A DNA stretch of 64,000 nt from Bog-756 sp963734395. Its GTDB lineage: Bacteria; Actinomycetota; Acidimicrobiia; Acidimicrobiales; RAAP-2. The DNA lies in assembly GCA_963734395.1 (NCBI GenBank), contig CAVTGY010000007.1:1-64000 (forward strand). Reading direction: 5' to 3'. Shown here piece after piece: positions 30,624-38,823 of this stretch. Each line of letters opens with the position of its first letter. The first letter of the stretch is position 1. A model generated the notes under the pieces. The model was not told where the DNA came from, did not search any database, and saw only the letters and a list, made by a program, of their open reading frames with translations. Made by a program: the position numbers and the translations under genes.

Positions 30624-31604
30624 ATGAGAATTTTTGTTACCGGCGCATCGGGCTGGATCGGCTCCGCCGTCGTTCCCGAGCTGCTCAACGCAGGCCATGA
30701 GGTGGTCGGCCTGGCCCGGTCCGACAGCTCTGCGCAGTGGCTGGACGAGGCCGGCGCCATCGTTCAGCGCGGCGACCTCGACGATCCTGACGGCCTGGCC
30801 AAGGCGGCCGCCGATTCCGACGGGGTAATCCATTTGGCTTTCCAGCACGAGGTGGCCTTCAGCGGGGACTTCGCCGCCGCCGGCGGCGCTGACCGAGTGG
30901 CCGTGGAGGCCATGGGCGCGGCCCTGGCCGACTCCGACCGACCCCTGGTGCTCGCCTCCGGCATGCTCGGGCTGACCACCGGTCGGGTGGCCACCGAGGA
31001 TGATGGGCTGGTACCGACTATCGAGGTTCGGGCCAACCCCGCCGGGCGCCGGTCGGCCACCGCCCTGCTCACGCTGTCTCTGAGGGGCATCGGCGTTCGC
31101 TCCTCGGTACTGCGCTTCCCGCCCACGGTCCACGGCGACGGTGACCACGGGTTCATTGCCACTCTCGTCGGCATCGCCCACCAGCGGGGCGTGGCCGGAT
31201 ATGTCGGTGACGGCACCAACCGCTGGCCGGCCGTGCATCGGTCCGACGCCGCCCGTCTGGCTCGTCTTGCCGTCGAGGCTGCTCCTGCTGGTTCGGTCTT
31301 GCACGCGGTGGCCGACGAGGGCGTCCCATTCCGACAGATCGCCGAAGCGATGGGCCGCCACCTTGGCATCCCTACGTTGTCGGTGGCCTCTGCCGACGCC
31401 GTCGACCACTTCGCCCACCTGGGTCACTTCGTCGCCCTGGACAGCCCCGCCACCGCGGCCGTCACCCGGGAACTGCTCGGGTGGGAGCCGACCGGTCCCA
31501 GCTTGCTCGATGACCTCGAACAGGACCACTACTACCGTCAGGCGTCCGATGGAGGAGTTGGGGTTTCGACAGGCGCGACCAGTCAAGTACCGTCGTCGGC
31601 ATGA
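30624..31604 (+). CDS. NAD(P)-binding epimerase/dehydratase-family (extended/atypical SDR) protein
   Basis: The 326-residue protein has a Rossmann start MRIFVTGASGWIGSAVVPEL (TGxxGxxG), HEVVGLARSD for cofactor discrimination and DGVIHLAFQH. Later parts (GIRSS-like GVRSSVLRFPPTVHGDGDHGFI, WPAVHRSDAARLARLAVE) are those of 'NAD-dependent epimerase/dehydratase, YbjT/NmrA-adjacent' proteins induced with TetR regulators. ATG 30624 is behind GGAGG. Its stop overlaps the AraC start by 4 bp (ATGA), so it heads an operon with AraC and VOC genes. The catalytic YxxxK is not evident, so its chemistry is uncertain. Confidence 0.8.
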   Translation: MRIFVTGASGWIGSAVVPELLNAGHEVVGLARSDSSAQWLDEAGAIVQRGDLDDPDGLAKAAADSDGVIHLAFQHEVAFSGDFAAAGGADRVAVEAMGAALADSDRPLVLASGMLGLTTGRVATEDDGLVPTIEVRANPAGRRSATALLTLSLRGIGVRSSVLRFPPTVHGDGDHGFIATLVGIAHQRGVAGYVGDGTNRWPAVHRSDAARLARLAVEAAPAGSVLHAVADEGVPFRQIAEAMGRHLGIPTLSVASADAVDHFAHLGHFVALDSPATAAVTRELLGWEPTGPSLLDDLEQDHYYRQASDGGVGVSTGATSQVPSSA

Positions 31605-32011
31605 CACCGGAGGAGATTGCCGACCTGGTGCACCTACGCCGGGCGCGTGACCTGATCGACAGGGACCACGCACAGCCCCTCGATGTCCCGGCCATGGCGC
31701 GTGCCGCGTTCATGTCGCCCGCGCACTTCTCGCGCAAGTTCCGTAAGGCGTATGGAGAGACGCCCTATTCCTATCTCATGACCCGACGCATCGAGCGCGC
31801 CAAGGCCCTTCTGCGTCAGGGGATGTCGGTCACCGAGACCTGCGTCACCGTCGGTTGTACCTCACTCGGATCGTTCAGTTCGCGGTTCACCGAGATCGTC
31901 GGCGAAACGCCGTCGCAGTACCGCTCCCGTGACCATCGCCACCTCGAAAGTGTTCCCTCGTGTGTGAGCAAGGTTGCCATGAGACCGCAGCGTTCCCCGG
32001 TATCGGTCTGA
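31601..32011 (+). CDS. AraC-type regulator, DNA-binding domain only
   Basis: The 136-residue protein has two helix-turn-helix units (ARDLIDRDHAQPLDVPAMARAAFMSPAHFSRKFRKAYGETPYSYL; RAKALLRQGMSVTETCVTVGCTSLGSFSSRFTEIVGETPSQY) and no ligand-binding domain. It is a clear paralogue of the AraC protein at 16705-17157, and again a VOC gene follows. It is coupled to the epimerase-like gene by a 4-bp overlap. Confidence 0.85.
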   Translation: MTPEEIADLVHLRRARDLIDRDHAQPLDVPAMARAAFMSPAHFSRKFRKAYGETPYSYLMTRRIERAKALLRQGMSVTETCVTVGCTSLGSFSSRFTEIVGETPSQYRSRDHRHLESVPSCVSKVAMRPQRSPVSV

Positions 32012-32138
32012 TCGCTGCAGACCCTGCGCGGCGACGGTTGGCTCCACCCCGCTCCCCTTGAGCACCGGACGCCCGAGCCGCCCGGTACCGAGCAGGATCG
32101 GAGAAGCACTCGACGGGTCGGTGTCGTACCGTAGTCCC

Positions 32139-32537
32139 ATGACAATCACCGTCTCCGCAATGTTCATTCCCGTGCACGACCCCGACGCCGCGCTCGGCTT
32201 CTACCGCGACGCGCTCGGCCTGGAAGTCAGCCAAGACGTGGCGTCCGACGGCTTCCGCTGGGTCACCGTCGGCGCCCCGGATCAGGACGTCGACATCGTC
32301 TTGTTCCAGCCACACGGCGGTCGTTCGCAGGCTGAGGGCGACGCCCTCCTCTCGTTGGTCACACAGGGGTCGCTCCAGGCTGCGATCTTCCGCTCCGACG
32401 ACCTTGTCACCACCTTCGAGAAGGTCCGGGCGTCGGGTGCCGAGGTGCTCCAGGAACCGACCTCCCAGCCCTGGGGCGCGCGCGACTGCGCATTCCGCGA
32501 CCCCTCGGGCAATGTCGTTCGCATCGCGCAGGCCTGA
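32139..32537 (+). CDS. VOC/glyoxalase-fold protein paired with AraC regulator
   Basis: The 132-residue protein has ITVSAMFIPVHDPDAALGFYRDALGLEV, FRWVTVGAPDQDVDIVLFQP, and a second half AIFRSDDLVTTFEKVRASGAEVL with CAFRDPSGNVVRIAQ. It is a one-subunit VOC protein of the group often found beside small AraC regulators. ATG 32139 is used because family similarity begins directly after it. The frame upstream is not conserved. The substrate is unknown. Confidence 0.8.
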   Translation: MTITVSAMFIPVHDPDAALGFYRDALGLEVSQDVASDGFRWVTVGAPDQDVDIVLFQPHGGRSQAEGDALLSLVTQGSLQAAIFRSDDLVTTFEKVRASGAEVLQEPTSQPWGARDCAFRDPSGNVVRIAQA

Positions 32538-32583
32538 TCGAGTCGGACACCGCAACCGGAGGTCCGCATCGAGCCAGAAACGA

Positions 32584-33009
32584 TCAGTTACCGGCTGGGC
32601 GGATCGGCGCAGTAGACCACTTGGCTGCACGAGCTTGCCGGTCCTCGGGACAGCCTGAGCGATGGTCGGACCCGTCGAGGACGACGCCACATTGGGCGCA
32701 GACCAGCCCGGTCCGGCAAGCGGGATCACCACCCTGATCGGCGGACGTTTGGTCGTGCGTCCGGTGGACTCGATCCACGTCGAGAGAGTCGAGGGTGAAG
32801 CGGAACTCGGCTTGGTCGCAAAGCCGGCATTCGAGTGGCGTGCCCACCCGATCAGACCGGGCGGTGGCGTTCAGGACCCAAGGCCGCTCCTGGAAGGGTG
32901 GGTTCTGACGCACATGCTGGTTGTGGCCACAGCACAGCGCGGCAATCCAATCGCCGAATCATCCCCGAAGTCTCAAGGGCCCAACCACAACGACCGATGT
33001 CATTGTCAT
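32584..33009 (-). pseudogene. DUF3565-family protein with in-frame stop
   Basis: From ATG 33009 (or 33003) the minus strand reads VVVVGPLRLRG, then an in-frame TGA at 32959-32961, then FGDWIAALCCGHNQHVRQNP, PFQERPWVL and GTPLECRLCDQ. This is the DUF3565 pattern (GF...G.WVA.L.CGH.QHVRH.PP...RPWV......G..L.C..CD), with an extra tail containing CAQCG. A downstream GTG within the HVRQN segment could start a shortened protein lacking the first half. Function of the family is unknown. The cysteines suggest zinc binding. Confidence 0.6.
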
Positions 33010-33226
33010 GACGGTCAGTTCGGAACCCGACGGGTTCGAGCGCGATTCCGTCCAACGCATGTTGAGCTCCACCTATCGATGCACGATGTGCCACAAGCAG
33101 TGCCTGGTGCCGTGCAGATTCACAGCAGCCGAGTTCAAGATGATGGTGCGTGAGCGATGCGCCGGGGATCATGAGATGGCAGATCACCAGATCTTGCCCG
33201 TCGTCGACGGGACCCTCGAGTCTTGA
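33008..33226 (+). CDS. Small hypothetical Cys-rich protein
   Basis: The 72-residue frame from ATG 33008 has G/C-rich third positions and a plausible composition. It contains YRCTMCHKQCLVPCRFTAAEF, a possible CxxC-x3-C zinc knuckle, then RERCAGDHE. Its start overlaps the start of the divergent DUF3565 remnant. No family is recognised and it may be a chance frame. Confidence 0.4.
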   Translation: MTVSSEPDGFERDSVQRMLSSTYRCTMCHKQCLVPCRFTAAEFKMMVRERCAGDHEMADHQILPVVDGTLES

Positions 33227-33447
33227 ATTAGTTTCGCGGATCTCTCCTATTTATCGTGTATAGACGATGGCTCTCTTCCCATGCATCGCCTACGCACGAT
33301 AATTAGGCCAATTTTGAATTCACTTACGCCAGAGGTCTGCCACCCGAAGCCGATCGACCGATTGACTGACCGACCCGATCGCCCCAAAAAACCGCCGGAC
33401 AAATCGACTCGAGGTGCCCAGACACCAGGGGCGACCCGGGCTCGGGC
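33227..33447. other. AT-richer intergenic stretch
   Basis: Unlike the rest of the window, 33227-33330 is rich in A and T (for example CTATTTATCGTGTATAGACG and AATTAGGCCAATTTTGAATT) and includes the inverted repeat ATCGT-gtatag-ACGAT. No gene, tRNA or rRNA is visible. The remainder to 33447 holds nothing recognisable. Confidence 0.5.
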
Positions 33448-34023
33448 TCAGACCGCCAGCGGCGTGGTCAAGGCCGTGTCACGCATCCAGGCCTCGAATA
33501 CCTGATGGCGGTTCCCGCCGGCGCTTCTTGCCGAGTAGAGGGCGATGTCGGCGTTGATCAGAAGTTGTTCCGCGGCCATGCCGGGTTGCTGCAGCGCGAT
33601 CCCGACGCTTGCGGTGACCGACTCTCCTTCGAAGACACTCGGTTCCGGCCCCTGCACGGCCATGAGCACCTGTTCGGCGATTTCGACCGCACCATCAACG
33701 CCACCTATTCCTTCTGTCAGCACCAGAAATTCATCACCCGCTATCCGAGCGGTGATGTAGGTGTGATGGAGACAACCGAGGAATCGACCGGCGGTGACCG
33801 TGAGGACCTCTTCGCGCATGCCCCAACCCTCGGAAGAATCAGAAACCACAAACGGGTCCATCGCCATGGCCAGAAGGGCGAGACTCCCGCCGACCCCCTC
33901 ATTTCGTGCGATTGCTCGCCGCAGATGCTCGAAGAACGTGGGACGGTCGAGCAGGCGGCTCAGGTGTCGTTGCGGGCTAAGTCCACCAAGTGGGTTCGGA
34001 TGGTCAGCGACGAGGTCAGCCAC
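33448..34023 (-). CDS. GGDEF-domain protein, short and atypical
   Basis: The 191-residue protein consists almost only of a diguanylate cyclase-like domain: RPTFFEHLRRAI in place of the LTGLPNR..F opening, LALLAMAMDPFV for the usual metal-binding LDxDxFK (lacking the acidic spacing), ARIAGDEFLVL (A-G-D-E-F instead of G-G-D/E-E-F), SVTASVGIA and DIALYSARSAGGNR. The altered signature and absent first acidic motif suggest weak or no cyclase activity, perhaps c-di-GMP or GTP binding. No sensory domain is attached. It may be a truncated remnant of a larger protein. Confidence 0.7.
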   Translation of the reverse strand: MADLVADHPNPLGGLSPQRHLSRLLDRPTFFEHLRRAIARNEGVGGSLALLAMAMDPFVVSDSSEGWGMREEVLTVTAGRFLGCLHHTYITARIAGDEFLVLTEGIGGVDGAVEIAEQVLMAVQGPEPSVFEGESVTASVGIALQQPGMAAEQLLINADIALYSARSAGGNRHQVFEAWMRDTALTTPLAV

Positions 34024-34179
34024 ACTGCTTCCATCGACGGGAGCGAGGGACAGCTTGAGTGGTTTCGGCCTTCTGATCGTTGCCGGTTCGCCGGGTTATC
34101 GATCCCCACACCACCCGGTACCATCGGCGAGAGCCGGGTGGGGCAGACCGGATGATCGTTGCCGCTGGGAGGAGATGCG

Positions 34180-34479
34180 ATGACTGACGCCGAGGAGTTC
34201 TGCAACCATCTGGACCAGGTCCGCGAGGTGACACCGTCCTCCAATGGCTGCGAGGACTGCCTGCGGATCGGTGGCACGTGGGTACACCTCCGCTTGTGCA
34301 TGATCTGTGGCCACGTGGGGTGTTGTGACAACTCACCACACCGGCACGCAACCGCTCATTTCGACGTGGAAGGTCATCCTCTGATCCAGTCGTTCGAGCC
34401 GGGCGAGGACTGGTGGTGGTGCTACGTCGATGAATTCGCCTTCGAGGTCGACGGGGCCCCGAGCCTCGAGCACACCTGA
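34180..34479 (+). CDS. UBP-type zinc-finger protein
   Basis: The 99-residue protein has the zf-UBP ligand series: CNHL near the N-terminus, GCEDCLRIGGTWVHLRLCMICGHVGCCDNSPHRHATAHF, then GHPLIQSFEPGEDWWWCYVDE. These spaced Cys/His residues bind zinc in a fold used in eukaryotes for ubiquitin C-termini. Many actinobacteria carry stand-alone copies of unknown role. ATG 34180 follows GGAGAT. Confidence 0.85.
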   Translation: MTDAEEFCNHLDQVREVTPSSNGCEDCLRIGGTWVHLRLCMICGHVGCCDNSPHRHATAHFDVEGHPLIQSFEPGEDWWWCYVDEFAFEVDGAPSLEHT

Positions 34480-34548
34480 ATCGCCAACCAATCCGTTCGG
34501 ACCATGTTCGGGGTCCGGTCGCGGCGTCGCTAGGGTCGCCACCAAACT

Positions 34549-35794
34549 ATGGCAGCACCTCGACCGCCCAAGGAATCCCGCCAATCCCGCGCCGGGCGTA
34601 CCCGGGCAGCAGCACTGGCCGCGGCGGCCGCGTCCCTGTCCGGTTGCGCGCTGTTCGCCACACCGTCTCCCGCTCCGGTCCACGAACCATCCCTGGCACC
34701 CGTGGGGGCGGTGGGCTATGTGGTGTGCCCGGACGCGGTCACCCCGGTGGAGCTGGACACCCGCACCGCCGAGGCGGACATCCCCCTCCCGATCACGGGA
34801 ACCCCGGTTCTCGGCAACTTCGCCATCGCCTCATCGCCCGATGGTCGATGGGCATACGTGGTGACCAGCGACGCCGTGGCCTCGAATTCGGTCGCCACCG
34901 GTGCAACCACGGGAGTCACCACCGGAGTCACCACCGCAGGCTCCACCGCAGCCACCCACCCGCCGATTTCGGCATCGGGCGTCGTGCAGAACGTGGTGAT
35001 ACCGATCAACCTGGTCACCCAACAGGCGCAGTTGCCCATCAGGATCCCCGGACAGGGTGGCACCCACGCCATTGTGGTCCTGCCCGGAGGGCGGACCATT
35101 CTGGCGGCCAGTGGGAGCACCATCGTCCCGGTCGATGCCATCACCCACCGGGTAGGCGCACCGCTCGACCTGGGCCCGGGGCGCACCATCTTCGGCATGG
35201 CCCTCGACCCGAAGAACGCCGAGGTGTTCGCACTGGTGGCCGGCGGTGTGTTCCCGGTCGACGCGGCCAACGCCACTGCCGGAACCGAGATCGCGACCGG
35301 CCTTTCCGTCTCGTCGGTGTACTCACCCCACGGCATCGCCGTCACCAGTGACGGAGCCACCGTCTATGTGGTTGGTCAGGGGGGTAGCGACTTCGGCGGC
35401 CGGATACTGCCCATCGTGGCCTCCACCGGGGACACCCAGCCCACCACCGGGTTCGACCGATTTGGAATCGCCGACCCCACGGCCATTGCGGTCACCCCTG
35501 ATGGATCGACGCTGTTGGTGGTCGACTCGGCCAACAATTGGGTCAATCCTGTTGCCGTGTCGACCTTCTCCGACCCGTCTCCTCCGGTGCGACTTCCGGA
35601 ACGTTCGGTGGACAGCGTCGGCATCGGGCACCGCACACCCAACAGACATTGTGCTCGGACCGGGTCGAACAGGTGCGTTCGTCGTGGATGGGTTCGACGC
35701 TGTGATTCCCTTTCAGACCACGACCCAGAAGTTCGGGCGACCCATCGCCGTCTGTTCAGGTGCCTCGTCGATGACGGTCGCGCCTGCGCCCTGA
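34549..35794 (+). pseudogene. Secreted beta-propeller lipoprotein, frameshifted near the C-terminus
   Basis: From ATG 34549 comes a signal sequence (AALAAAAASLSGC, lipobox LSGC) followed by YVTN/lactonase-like propeller blades: AIASSPDGRWAYVVTSDA, AIVVLPGGRTILAASGSTIVPVD, MALDPKNAEVFALVAGGVFPVD, GIAVTSDGATVYVVGQGG and AIAVTPDGSTLLVVDSANN. Near 35627 the register changes by one base. The other frame restores PTDIVLGPGRTGAFVVDGFD and ends at 35794. In the original frame translation runs to 35814 with unrelated sequence, so the last blade is lost. The role is probably extracytoplasmic and is otherwise unknown. Confidence 0.75.
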
Positions 35795-35823
35795 CGCCGG
35801 GCGCATCGCCATGATCGAAGACC

Positions 35824-37314
35824 TCAGCGGTCAGGGCGCTCCACGTCGATACCCGCCGCCCGCACCGCGGCTGCCGCCGCCTCCGATCGGTATGCAACCG
35901 GCGCCTCGCCGGCGGCATGGAGCAGCTCGTCGAGGGCCAGCGGAATGGCGGCGGTCAGGTTCCAGAGCCGAGGGATCGATTCCGGGCATGCCAGAATCCC
36001 GCAGTTGAGGACCCCGCGATAGCTCATAAAGGTGATGTTGATGCCCATACCGTCCATTACCGGCCCGAGCGGGAACCCGGCGGTCAACTCCGCACCACCC
36101 AGGTAGAGGGGGAAATCCGGCCCCGGCACGTTGGAGATGACCAGGTTGGCGATGGGCGGGTGCCGGTCCGCCAGTCGCATTCCCGTGTAGAGACGGGCGG
36201 CACTGGCGAAGAAGGTCGGTGTCACGTGCTCGGCCCAGTTGTGCAGCATGTCGGGTCCGAGGACTCCGAGTTCCTCCTTGGCCTCGTTCATTCCCAGGTG
36301 GACCGCGTTGAGGCGCTCGATTGGGTCGGGGAGTTCGGAAGGCACCTGGACGAAGATCGACGAGACCTGGTTGGATCCCTTGGGCGAGTCCATCCCCGGC
36401 CGTGCCGACACCGGCACCACCGCGACCAGCGGCTTGTCGGGGAGCTCGTCGTTCTCGGCCAGGCACCGGCGCAGCGCGCCGGCACAGATGGCCAGGACCA
36501 CGTCGTTCACTGTGGTTCCGGTGGCGTTCTTCAGCCGCTTGACATCGTCCAACCCGATGGCGGTCAGTGACACGCTGCGACGGGCCGTCACCGCGGCGTT
36601 GAAGAAGGTTCGGGGCGCGGTCAGTGGAAGTGCCGCCCTTCCGGGAGCCATCCGCCTCGCGGTTCCGAGCCGGATCTTGCCCACGTTGATCAGACGGTGG
36701 CCGGTTCGGACGATGTCCTGGACGAGCGCGATCGGTCGAAGTGTCCGGGCCACGGCGGCCTGGGTCATCAATTCGAGTCCCGACGGGATCCGAGTGTCCA
36801 CTGGTATCTCGGGTGGAACATCTCCGGGGTCGGGTTCGGCTTGGAGGTCGAAGAGCACCGTGAGCAGTGCCGCCCCCGACACACCGTCAACCGTCGAATG
36901 GTGCATTTTGGCGACGATGCCGATGCGCCCGTCTGCCAGGCCCTCGACGATCCACATCTCCCACAGGGGCTTGGAGCGATCGAGCTTGTGGCCGGCGATG
37001 TCACCGGCCAGGTCGGCCAGCTCGCGCAACCCGCCGGGCTGGGGCACTGCGGCCCGACGTACGTGGTAGTCGATATCGAATCCGGGGTCGTCCACCCACA
37101 CCGGATGATCCAGACGCAGCGGCACCTCGACCAGAAGGCGGCGGAACACCGGAGCGCACGGTATCCGTCGGGCAATCGACTCTTTCATCCGCTCGAAGGA
37201 ATAGCCGCCGGGAACCGTTGACGGATCGAGCACCAACGTCAAGGCCACCTGCATGTGCAGGCTCGGGGTCTCGAGGTAGAGGAAACTGGCGTCGAGTCCG
37301 CTCAGTCGCTCCAT
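35824..37314 (-). CDS. Wax ester synthase/diacylglycerol acyltransferase (WS/DGAT)
   Basis: The 496-residue protein begins MERLSGLDASFLYLETPSLHMQV and carries the catalytic HHSTVDG (residues 138-144) of the HHxxxDG motif. Conserved ND segment TTVNDVVLAICAGALRRCL, PVSAR and the C-terminal SNVPGP..PLYL..A and GIAFMS-like NITFMSYRG are also present. It joins fatty acyl-CoA to diacylglycerol or fatty alcohol to make storage lipid at the inner membrane. It is divergent from a lipase/esterase-like gene across about 90 bp, which suggests a storage-lipid unit. Confidence 0.92.
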   Translation of the reverse strand: MERLSGLDASFLYLETPSLHMQVALTLVLDPSTVPGGYSFERMKESIARRIPCAPVFRRLLVEVPLRLDHPVWVDDPGFDIDYHVRRAAVPQPGGLRELADLAGDIAGHKLDRSKPLWEMWIVEGLADGRIGIVAKMHHSTVDGVSGAALLTVLFDLQAEPDPGDVPPEIPVDTRIPSGLELMTQAAVARTLRPIALVQDIVRTGHRLINVGKIRLGTARRMAPGRAALPLTAPRTFFNAAVTARRSVSLTAIGLDDVKRLKNATGTTVNDVVLAICAGALRRCLAENDELPDKPLVAVVPVSARPGMDSPKGSNQVSSIFVQVPSELPDPIERLNAVHLGMNEAKEELGVLGPDMLHNWAEHVTPTFFASAARLYTGMRLADRHPPIANLVISNVPGPDFPLYLGGAELTAGFPLGPVMDGMGINITFMSYRGVLNCGILACPESIPRLWNLTAAIPLALDELLHAAGEAPVAYRSEAAAAAVRAAGIDVERPDR

Positions 37315-37406
37315 GCCAGTCCCTTCGTCAGACCGTCCCGCCTCCGACGGTCGGGCGGGGGCAACGGTGGCTTCACTTCTTGTTCCAGACCGTGTTTGAT
37401 TGGGGA

Positions 37407-38690
37407 ATGGCCTGGGTGTTTCTGGCAGTCAGCATTGCCTTCGCGGTCCTCATGGTCAACGCCTTCTACCCGGTGAAGAAGGAGCCGTTCACCGTGATCA
37501 GTTTCGTCCTCGGCTGGATCCCGGGCGAGCTGCCGGTCCAGGTGGGGGTGGTCGAGGTGGCCGCCTGCGTGGCCTTCGGGATCGTCGGCGCCCTGCACGG
37601 TTGGCCAGGATGGGCGGGCGTGGTCATCGCCGCCGTTTCGCTGGCCGGGTACGTCAGGCTGACCGTGGTCGCCCACCAGGCGGGTGCCCTGGTCGACCAG
37701 GCCCTGGCGTGCGCCACCGAACACGGCACGGTCACCGCGATCGGCCACGACGGGGTCGACCCGAAGGCGGCCTGGAACCGTTGGTGGCGATTGTCAATCG
37801 CCGTCCCGTTCCGGTGGTTGGACATCAAGAGGACCCGCAACATCGACTATTGGGGGGACGCCGACCGCCGGCACACGCTCGACGTCCTCAGCCGGCGCAG
37901 GGTACGGCCGGAAGGCGCGCCGGTCCTGGTCTACGTGCACGGCGGCGCCTGGGTGATGGGGGAGAAGCGGCAGCAGGGCATTCCCATGATGCACGAGCTG
38001 GTCCGCCGGGGATGGGTGTGCGTCTCCATCAACTACCGGTTGAGCCCAAAAGCCACCTGGCCCGATCAGATCGTCGACTGCAAGCGGGCCGTGGCCTGGG
38101 TCCGGGGACACATCGGTGAGTATGGAGGCGATCCCAGTTTCATCGCCGTCTCCGGTGGGTCTGCCGGTGGCCATCTTTCGTCGTTGCTGGCCCTGACCCC
38201 AAACCAACCCCACTGGCAACCGGGTTTCGAAGAGATGGACACCTCCGTGGACGCCTGCCTTCCCTTCTACGGGGTCTATGACATGACGGTGGACCCTCGG
38301 CGTGGCGGGGCGTACGGCCGTGGATTGGTGGAGCTCCTGGAACGGCGGGTGATGAAGACGACCATGAGGGATGATCGCCTGTTGTTCGAACAGGCGTCAC
38401 CGGACCAGCAGGTGACCGCCGATGCACCTCCGATGTTCGTGTTCCACGGGGTCAACGACACCCTGGTCCCCGTCGCAGTGGCCCGGTACTTCGTCGACCG
38501 TCTTCGGGAGGTCTCCGGGGCTCCTGTGGCCTACGTCGAGCTTCCCCGGGCCCAGCACGCGTTCGATGTGCTGGCCTCGATCAGGTGCCGGCACACCAGC
38601 ATGGGGGCGGTCCGGTTCCTGGAGGCGATGCGGGCGAGGGCGGAGAACCGGCCGGCGGGCAGACCGGTCCCGGCGCAGAAACCCGGGTAG
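37407..38690 (+). CDS. Membrane-anchored alpha/beta hydrolase (HSL/esterase family)
   Basis: The 427-residue protein begins with two or three hydrophobic segments (AWVFLAVSIAFAVLMVNAFY; VEVAACVAFGIVGALHGWPGWAGVVIAAVSLAGYV). An HSL-like hydrolase domain follows: LVYVHGGAWVMGEK (oxyanion HGGAW), INYRLSPKATWPDQIVDCKRAVAWVR, nucleophile elbow SGGSAGGHLSSL, acid in FVFHGVNDTLVPV and His in RAQHAFDV. Residues upstream of 37407 in the same frame are not conserved. GTG 37392 is another possible start. It is likely a lipid or ester hydrolase acting beside the divergent WS/DGAT. Confidence 0.85.
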   Translation: MAWVFLAVSIAFAVLMVNAFYPVKKEPFTVISFVLGWIPGELPVQVGVVEVAACVAFGIVGALHGWPGWAGVVIAAVSLAGYVRLTVVAHQAGALVDQALACATEHGTVTAIGHDGVDPKAAWNRWWRLSIAVPFRWLDIKRTRNIDYWGDADRRHTLDVLSRRRVRPEGAPVLVYVHGGAWVMGEKRQQGIPMMHELVRRGWVCVSINYRLSPKATWPDQIVDCKRAVAWVRGHIGEYGGDPSFIAVSGGSAGGHLSSLLALTPNQPHWQPGFEEMDTSVDACLPFYGVYDMTVDPRRGGAYGRGLVELLERRVMKTTMRDDRLLFEQASPDQQVTADAPPMFVFHGVNDTLVPVAVARYFVDRLREVSGAPVAYVELPRAQHAFDVLASIRCRHTSMGAVRFLEAMRARAENRPAGRPVPAQKPG

Positions 38691-38823
38691 CTCCCTCCGG
38701 GCGCTGTGACCTGGGCTGCTGGACACACGGGCGAGTTTCTGACGTAGAGTCACATATTCGTATTTGGCTGGGAACCGGCAGGTTGCGGGGCCGTTGCCCC
38801 AGAACCGAGATCAAGGGGGAGCC

